Shown in pieces: positions 1 to 4,414 of a stretch of DNA of 7,575 bases (the first letter of the stretch is position 1; each line of letters opens with the position of its first letter). The notes below the pieces were generated by a model. It was not told the DNA's origin. It worked only from the letters and a program-made list of their open reading frames with translations, and searched no databases. This stretch comes from Gemmatimonadota bacterium. GTDB lineage: Bacteria; Gemmatimonadota; Gemmatimonadetes; Gemmatimonadales; GWC2-71-9. The position numbers and the translations under genes are program-made. The stretch covers positions 355-7,929 of the forward strand of contig QHTY01000234.1 in NCBI GenBank assembly GCA_003220985.1, in the 5' to 3' direction.

Positions 1-528
1 ATCCTCGACATCTTTGACGACCTCGCGCACAAAATGCAGCCACGCCGCGAGAATCCAGGGGACGACGCCAGCCGCCGGGAGACCGACCGCGAGCGCGCCA
101 TAAAACGGCGGCGAGCCGGCCACGAGCGCCACGGCGAGGTTCCCGATGAGCGGGCGCGGTTTCAGAAACGGTGAGTACACGAACATGACGACAAGGGCCG
201 CAACGGCCGCAACAACCTGCCGGCCGCTCACCAACGCCGCGCCCGCGAGCCCGAGCAACGTGCCGAGAAAGACGAGGAAATTGGCGGTGTCTTTGGGCAG
301 CGCGCCGGCGGCGAGGGGACGCGTGTCAGGCCGATTGATCCGATCGGCCGCGATGTCGCGCATGTCGTTCCACGTGTTGCCGGCCGCGCCGAGTGCGATG
401 CCGGACAGCGCGGCGAACAGGAGCTCTTTCGGAGCTCCGATGCGCGCCAGCGCGATCCAGCCGCCGGCGAGGACGCCCGCGGCGGCGATCAACAGATTGG
501 GCGCGCGAATCAGCCGCCAGACCGCCAC
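1..528 (-). CDS. UbiA-family prenyltransferase, 3' end cut by window edge
   Basis: This is an integral-membrane enzyme of the UbiA superfamily, which transfers a polyprenyl diphosphate chain to an acceptor at the membrane. I translated it by hand; 176 residues are visible and the frame runs off base 1. It starts at GTG (528-526), whose G is the last base of the bshA stop TAG. An AAGAGGT Shine-Dalgarno (544-538) lies 9 nt upstream. The N-terminus (RLIRAPNLLIAAAGVLAGG) is family-typical. The first Asp-rich motif NDxxDxxxD is at residues 54-62 (NDMRDIAAD), followed by INRPDTRPLAAG. The stretch YSPFLKPRPLIGNLAVA (118-134) and the second motif region REVVKDVED (168-176) follow. The YSxxLKxxPLIGN region resembles geranylgeranylglycerol-phosphate geranylgeranyltransferase-like members, but a quinone, chlorophyll or haem O prenyltransferase cannot be excluded from this fragment. 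Family assignment is secure; substrate is not. Confidence 0.9.
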   Translation of the reverse strand, partial: MAVWRLIRAPNLLIAAAGVLAGGWIALARIGAPKELLFAALSGIALGAAGNTWNDMRDIAADRINRPDTRPLAAGALPKDTANFLVFLGTLLGLAGAALVSGRQVVAAVAALVVMFVYSPFLKPRPLIGNLAVALVAGSPPFYGALAVGLPAAGVVPWILAAWLHFVREVVKDVED

Positions 529-1655
529 TACGAGAGCACCTCTTCATACAGCGCTTCGTAGCGCGGCACGATCTTATCGGCGGAGAAATCGAGCGCGCGG
601 TTGGCCGCCTGCTGTTTGAGACGCGCGTGTTCAGCGGCATCCTGCAGCACGAGCACGGCCCGCGCGGCCATGGTGGTGACATCGCCGGGCGGCGCCAGGA
701 AACCAGTCTTGCCCTCCTCGACCAGCTCGGGCATCCCTCCCACCGCGCTCGCGATCACCGGTACGCCGCAGGCCATGGCTTCGAGCGCCGCGAGACCGAA
801 CGATTCCGTCGCGGACGGGAGCAGAAACAAATCCGCGCCACGGAGCACGTCGCCGACGGTTTCGACCTTGCCGAGGAAGCGGACATTCTTGCGCAGGCTG
901 AGCCCGTCCACCTGGTGTTCGATGGCGTCGCGGTCGGGTCCATCACCCACGAGCACGAGCGTCGCCGGCATCGTCTTGCGCACGGCGGCGAAGATCTGCA
1001 CGACATCGCCCACGCGCTTCACCGGCCGGAAGTTCGATACGTGGACCAGGATCCGGTGCCCCTTGGGCGCGAGTCTTTTGCGGAACGCGTCGTCCGTGGG
1101 AGGATGATACTCGACGGTGGAGATGAACTTGGGGATGACGCCCAGATCGCACTGCTCGCAACCGAATGCGCGATATGTCTCGTCGCGCAGGTACGCCGAC
1201 ACGGCGGTCACGGCGTCCGACTGCTCGATGGAGAACTTGGTGAGCGTGTAGTAGGAAGGATCCTGGCCGACCAGCGTGATGTCGGTGCCGTGCAGCGTCG
1301 TGACGATCTTGAGATTCAATCCTTCGTGCTCGAGCATCTGCTTCGCGAGCCAAGCGGTGGCGGCGTGCGGGATCGCATAATGAACGTGCATCAGATCGAG
1401 CTGCTCGCGCTTGGCGACTTCGTGCTGTTTGACCGCGAGCGCCAGCGCATAGGGGGAAGACTGCTCGAACAGCGGATACTCGAGCTGCGTGACCTCATGA
1501 AACGTCACCCGCTCGGCAAAGCCGCGCAGGCGGAACGGGCTCGCGTAGGAGACGAAGTGAATCTCGTGGCCGCGTCGCGCGAGCTCGAGCCCCAGCTCCG
1601 TCGCGACGGCGCCCGAGCCGCCGTAGGTCGGATAACACGTAATGCCGATTCGCAT
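528..1655 (-). CDS. bshA: N-acetyl-alpha-D-glucosaminyl L-malate synthase BshA
   Basis: BshA catalyses the first step of bacillithiol synthesis: GlcNAc transfer from UDP-GlcNAc to L-malate in the cytoplasm. The 375-residue length is usual for the family. The N-terminus MRIGITCYPTYGGSGAVATE closely follows the BshA pattern, with the glycine loop GGSG at 12-15. HVHYAIPHA (90-98) and LHGTDITLVG (121-130) are typical of BshA among GT4 glycosyltransferases. VHVSNFRPVKR (204-214) opens the nucleotide-sugar domain, and the GT4 E-x7-E motif is E284 to E292 in ESFGLAALE. The ATG (1655-1653) overlaps the miaA stop as TAATG. No Shine-Dalgarno is visible, because repeat DNA occupies the upstream bases, so reinitiation after miaA is the likely route of translation. 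BshB deacetylase and BshC ligase are not in the window. A different GT4 enzyme is possible but the N-terminal half argues for BshA. Confidence 0.92.
   Translation of the reverse strand: MRIGITCYPTYGGSGAVATELGLELARRGHEIHFVSYASPFRLRGFAERVTFHEVTQLEYPLFEQSSPYALALAVKQHEVAKREQLDLMHVHYAIPHAATAWLAKQMLEHEGLNLKIVTTLHGTDITLVGQDPSYYTLTKFSIEQSDAVTAVSAYLRDETYRAFGCEQCDLGVIPKFISTVEYHPPTDDAFRKRLAPKGHRILVHVSNFRPVKRVGDVVQIFAAVRKTMPATLVLVGDGPDRDAIEHQVDGLSLRKNVRFLGKVETVGDVLRGADLFLLPSATESFGLAALEAMACGVPVIASAVGGMPELVEEGKTGFLAPPGDVTTMAARAVLVLQDAAEHARLKQQAANRALDFSADKIVPRYEALYEEVLS
538..544 (-). promoter_or_regulatory. Ribosome binding site of the UbiA-family gene
   Basis: AAGAGGT on the minus strand lies inside the bshA 3' end, 9 nt before the GTG at 528. 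It supports choosing that GTG as the start over an internal codon. Confidence 0.6.
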
Positions 1656-2635
1656 TAGTCGGGATGCGGGATGCGAGAAGCGGGATGCGTCATGTGCCCC
1701 CAGCGTTCGAAGATCTGAGCCGCAATCGTTTGAGCGTCGTCAGATGCGTCAAGAGTCCACACGCCTTCCGCATCCCGCATCCCGCTTCTCGCATCCCGTA
1801 GTTGGTTTCTAAACCACGTCTCCTGCCGCTTCGCGTAGCGTCGCGTCGCGACGAGTATCGTGCCGCGCAACTCGCTCTCCGGCAACTCGCCGTTCAGCAT
1901 TGCCACGACCTCCCGATATCCGATCCCATCGAATCCCGGCGCATCCGGCGCCACACCCGTCGCCAGCGCGCGCTGCACCTCGGACACAAGTCCCGCTCGC
2001 AGCATGTCGTCCACCCGCGCCGCGAGCCGGCGGTGCAACACCTCACGCGGTACGGTGAGCTGAATGTACCAGGGATGTAGTGTTCCGCTCTCGCGCGCTT
2101 CGCGTTGCCACCACGAGAGCGCATGTCCCGTCAGCAGCGCCACCTCCACTGCGCGCGCCGCGCGTTGGCGCCCACCGCCAAGAAACTGGGGATCGAGCCG
2201 CCCAGCCCAACGGGCCAGGTCGGCGCCCGGGAGCGCCTCGCACCAATGGCGCAGCTGCTCGCGTCGCGCGGGATCGAACGGCGGTTCGCGGAACAGTCCC
2301 TCCGCCAACGCGCGGATGTACAGGCCAGTTCCGCCCACGACGACGGGCGGGCGTCCGGCGGCCCGGGCTTCCGCGATCCATCCCGCGGCGTCGCGCGCGA
2401 ATCGTCCCGCGCTGTAACGCTCTCCCGGATGGATCAGATCGAGCCCGCGGTGCGGAACGCGCCCCAGCGTGGCGCGATCGGGCTTTGCGGTGCCGATGTC
2501 GAGGTCGCGATAGACCTGGCGGGCATCGGCAGAGATAACCGTGATCGGCGTGAGGGATGCGAGCGCGACGGCAACGGCCGTCTTGCCGACGCCGGTGGGG
2601 CCTACGAGAACGGGGGTAAGGGGTCGTTCGGTCAT
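1655..2635 (-). CDS. miaA: tRNA dimethylallyltransferase MiaA
   Basis: MiaA adds dimethylallyl from DMAPP to N6 of adenosine 37 in tRNAs reading UNN codons. With the ATG at 2635 it is 326 residues, a normal length. Visible motifs are the P-loop GPTGVGKT (12-19), SADARQVYRDLDIGTAKP (35-52, catalytic-site Asp37), VVGGTGLYIRAL (99-110), FDGIGYREV (235-243) and RRYAKRQETWFRN (265-277). The first visible ATG has no good Shine-Dalgarno and abuts a hairpin. An in-frame TTG at 2662 has an AAGGA (2673-2669) 6 nt upstream and would add nine repeat-encoded residues, MPSPGFSLG; the true start is open between the two. The C-terminus is odd: residues 280-289 and 316-325 are encoded by inverted heptad arrays, so the last dozen residues look acquired rather than family-conserved. 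The stop overlaps the bshA ATG by one base. Confidence 0.95.
   Translation of the reverse strand: MTERPLTPVLVGPTGVGKTAVAVALASLTPITVISADARQVYRDLDIGTAKPDRATLGRVPHRGLDLIHPGERYSAGRFARDAAGWIAEARAAGRPPVVVGGTGLYIRALAEGLFREPPFDPARREQLRHWCEALPGADLARWAGRLDPQFLGGGRQRAARAVEVALLTGHALSWWQREARESGTLHPWYIQLTVPREVLHRRLAARVDDMLRAGLVSEVQRALATGVAPDAPGFDGIGYREVVAMLNGELPESELRGTILVATRRYAKRQETWFRNQLRDARSGMRDAEGVWTLDASDDAQTIAAQIFERWGHMTHPASRIPHPD
1661..1797. repeat. Inverted heptad-repeat element in the miaA 3' end
   Basis: Two 28-bp arms each consist of four 7-bp units. The left arm (1661-1688) reads GGGATGC, GGGATGC, GAGAAGC, GGGATGC. The right arm (1770-1797), read on the minus strand, gives GGGATGC, GAGAAGC, GGGATGC, GGGATGC, the same units in rotated order. 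They contain a perfect 23-bp inverted repeat (1667-1689 with 1776-1798) separated by 86 bases, so the transcript could form a long-range stem. Both arms are in frame within miaA, and the left arm ends 5 bp from the bshA ATG. Confidence 0.93.
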
Positions 2636-2719
2636 TCCCAGGCTAAAGCCTGGGCTCGGCAAACACTGTCCTTAAGGACAATGTCCTGCCGAGCGCATCC
2701 TTTAGGATGTCGAACGACC
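2622..2719. repeat. Multi-hairpin palindromic element at the mutL/miaA junction
   Basis: Three consecutive inverted repeats fill the 66-nt gap and reach into the mutL end. CCCAGGCT/AGCCTGGG pairs across 2637-2654 with a 2-nt loop. CTCGGCA (2655-2661) pairs with TGCCGAG (2687-2693) and encloses the 14-bp palindrome TGTCCTTAAGGACA (2667-2680). CATCCT/AGGATG pairs across 2696-2709 with a TT loop. A 9-bp inverted repeat, GGTCGTTCG (2622-2630) with CGAACGACC (2711-2719), could close the whole structure into a multibranch fold. No U-tract follows, so it is not a standard intrinsic terminator. It resembles a REP- or BIME-like dispersed element; copy number cannot be judged from one window. Confidence 0.85.
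2669..2673 (-). promoter_or_regulatory. AAGGA Shine-Dalgarno supplied by the junction repeat
   Basis: This AAGGA is part of the palindrome TGTCCTTAAGGACA and sits 6 nt before an in-frame TTG (2662) of miaA. It is better placed than anything near the ATG at 2635, so the repeat may supply the miaA start. Since the motif is inside a palindrome, it could be hidden by folding. Confidence 0.4.
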
Positions 2720-4414
2720 AAACCGACGTTCCAATTCTTCCTTGGGTAGCTGCACCATGGATGGCCGGCCGTGCACATCGTGCGCGGGAAGCGTGGCGCT
2801 GAGGAGGCGCACGATGAGCTGGCGCATCTCGTCGGCATCGAGCGTCTGCCCGGCCTTGATGGCGGCACGACACGCATACGTCGCGGCGAATCGTTCGAGC
2901 CGGTTCTGCCACCCGCCAAACCGGCCGCCGGCGAGATCGGCGACGAGCTCCTGCAGGCACCGCGCCGCCTCGAAACGTGGGTGGGGATTCGGCGCCGTGT
3001 GGACGACGATGCTGCGGCCGGAGAACGGCTCGATTTCGTACCCGATGCGCGCGAGCAGCTCGCGATGCGCCTCGATCGCATCGAGCTCGGCGGGGGCAAA
3101 GTCGAGCGTCAGGGGCAGGAGCAGGCGCTGCGCCGGCGCGCCATCGCCGGAAAGCTGACGCATCACGTCTTCGTACAGCACGCGCTCGTGGGCGGAATGT
3201 TGGTCGACTATCGCTACACCGGAATCGGTTTGGAAAAGGATGTAGGTGTCGAAGACCTGCAAAAGCGGTGTCTGGTGCCTGGTGTCGGGTGTCAGGGACT
3301 CCGCACGGAACAGCTCCAGCGGGACTCCTGCCGTTGGCTGAACCGATCCTTCACGTTGAAACCAGGCACCAGACACCTGAAACCCGACACCACCAATGGG
3401 CGCAGCGGATTCGAGTGGTGCAAGCGCTTCCCTCACAGCCTCCTCAACCACCCTTTCAACAAAAAACTTGTCCCGAAACCGCGCCTCGAGCTTCGCGGGA
3501 TGCACGTTCACGTCCACCGCATCGCCGGGCAGATCGAGAAACAGCAGCAAGGACGGCCGGTCACCCGGCGCGATGGTCGAGCGATAGCCCGCCTCCGCCG
3601 CTCGCAGGATGAAGGGGTCGCGAACCGGCCGGCCGCGGACGAACACATACCCCTTACGGCCCGCGGGACGTGCTTGGGCTGGTCGTTGCGCGAGCCCGGT
3701 CACTTCCAGCGGCCCCGCGCGATGCGAGACCGCGAGCAGCGTATCGGCCAGCTCGGCACCCCACAACGCATGCACGCGATCGATCAGGCGAGTGGCCGGC
3801 GAACAGTCGAGCAGAACGCGACCGTCGCTCGTGAGCGAGAACGCGACGTCCGGGCGCGTGAGGGCGAGCACAGTGAGCGCCTCGACCGCGGCGCGGGTCT
3901 CGGTGGCCGTGGCGCGCAAGAATTTCCGCCGCGCTGGTGTGTTGTAGAACAGGCCGCGGACCGTGACGGTCGTGCCCCGCTGGCGGGCGGACGCGTCTTC
4001 ACCCTCCAGCTTGCCGCCGGTCACCCGGAGGCGTGTCGCCCCGGCTTCGCCGTCGCCGGTCGTTTCCAGCTCGAAGCGCGAGACGGACGCAATGGCTGGC
4101 AGCGCTTCGCCGCGGAAGCCGAACGTTGCGACACCGATCAGATCGGTCGCCGTCCGGATCTTGCTCGTGGCGTGGCGCTGCAACGCGAGCCGCGCGTCCT
4201 CGCGATCCATGCCCGAGCCGTCGTCGCTGACACGAATCAGCGTCTTGCCGCCGTCCTCGAGCTCCACGCGCACCGCGTGCGCGCCGGCATCGAGCGCGTT
4301 CTCAACCAGCTCTTTGACGACGGAGGCAGGTCGCTCGACCACTTCGCCGGCGGCGATCTGATCCGCGACGTGCTCTGCCAGCAGCTGCACGCGCGCGCGC
4401 GCGACGACGCTCAC
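2702..4414 (-). CDS. mutL: DNA mismatch repair protein MutL, endonuclease type
   Basis: MutL is the GHKL ATPase that couples MutS mismatch recognition to strand incision. It is 570 residues from GTG (4414), which overlaps the batD-batE stop as GTGA; GAGGAG (4431-4426) lies 11 nt upstream. The N-terminal ATPase shows KELVENALDAGA (34-45, E35 and N39), DDGSG (64-68), GFRGEAL (99-105), GLFYNTPARRKFL (154-166) and NVHPAKLEARF (303-313). A short linker (about 332-385) carries repeat-derived sequence at 342-353 and 374-383. The C-terminal domain has the endonuclease signature DQHSAHERVLYE (404-415), ACRAAIK (514-520), HGRP (548-551) and FGR (565-567). The presence of these motifs fits the MutH-independent type. 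Compared with the usual DQHA and CPHGRP motifs, Ala is Ser407 and the expected metal-ligand Cys is Asp546. The last residues STS read into the junction repeat. Confidence 0.96.
   Translation of the reverse strand: MSVVARARVQLLAEHVADQIAAGEVVERPASVVKELVENALDAGAHAVRVELEDGGKTLIRVSDDGSGMDREDARLALQRHATSKIRTATDLIGVATFGFRGEALPAIASVSRFELETTGDGEAGATRLRVTGGKLEGEDASARQRGTTVTVRGLFYNTPARRKFLRATATETRAAVEALTVLALTRPDVAFSLTSDGRVLLDCSPATRLIDRVHALWGAELADTLLAVSHRAGPLEVTGLAQRPAQARPAGRKGYVFVRGRPVRDPFILRAAEAGYRSTIAPGDRPSLLLFLDLPGDAVDVNVHPAKLEARFRDKFFVERVVEEAVREALAPLESAAPIGGVGFQVSGAWFQREGSVQPTAGVPLELFRAESLTPDTRHQTPLLQVFDTYILFQTDSGVAIVDQHSAHERVLYEDVMRQLSGDGAPAQRLLLPLTLDFAPAELDAIEAHRELLARIGYEIEPFSGRSIVVHTAPNPHPRFEAARCLQELVADLAGGRFGGWQNRLERFAATYACRAAIKAGQTLDADEMRQLIVRLLSATLPAHDVHGRPSMVQLPKEELERRFGRSTS
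3267..3391. repeat. Inverted heptad-repeat element in the mutL linker
   Basis: The left arm (3267-3294) is four heptads: GGTGTCT, GGTGCCT, GGTGTCG, GGTGTCA. The right arm (3357-3391), read on the minus strand, is five: GGTGTCG, GGTTTCA, GGTGTCT, GGTGCCT, GGTTTCA. A perfect 17-bp inverted repeat pairs 3267-3283 with 3361-3377. Both arms stay in frame and encode MutL residues 374-383 and 342-353, within the linker between ATPase and endonuclease domains. Sequence differs from the miaA element but unit length, arm length and spacing are alike. Confidence 0.92.
4386..4403. repeat. Alternating purine-pyrimidine CG tract at the mutL start
   Basis: Eighteen bases alternate strictly, fourteen of them as CG dinucleotides (4390-4403). 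The tract encodes part of VARARVQ just after the mutL GTG. Such tracts can adopt Z-DNA and are prone to slippage; a length change here would shift the mutL frame near its start. Confidence 0.6.

Noticed and set aside
393..1658. Plus-strand open frame of 421 codons opposite bshA
   Set aside because: It mirrors the whole bshA gene, shows no recognisable family, and is rich in His, Arg and Gly as expected for antisense of a GC-rich gene.
1661..1797. CRISPR-like repeat-spacer array
   Set aside because: Only two arms exist, in inverted orientation, made of 7-bp units and lying inside a coding gene; no spacers or cas genes are present.
2636..2710. Rho-independent terminator after mutL
   Set aside because: Hairpins are present but no U-tract follows any of them on the minus strand, and the downstream genes have no visible promoter.
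4390..4403. CG repeat as a confirmed phase-variable switch of mutL
   Set aside because: The tract is short and GC-rich genomes produce such runs by chance; without strain variation the claim is not supported.
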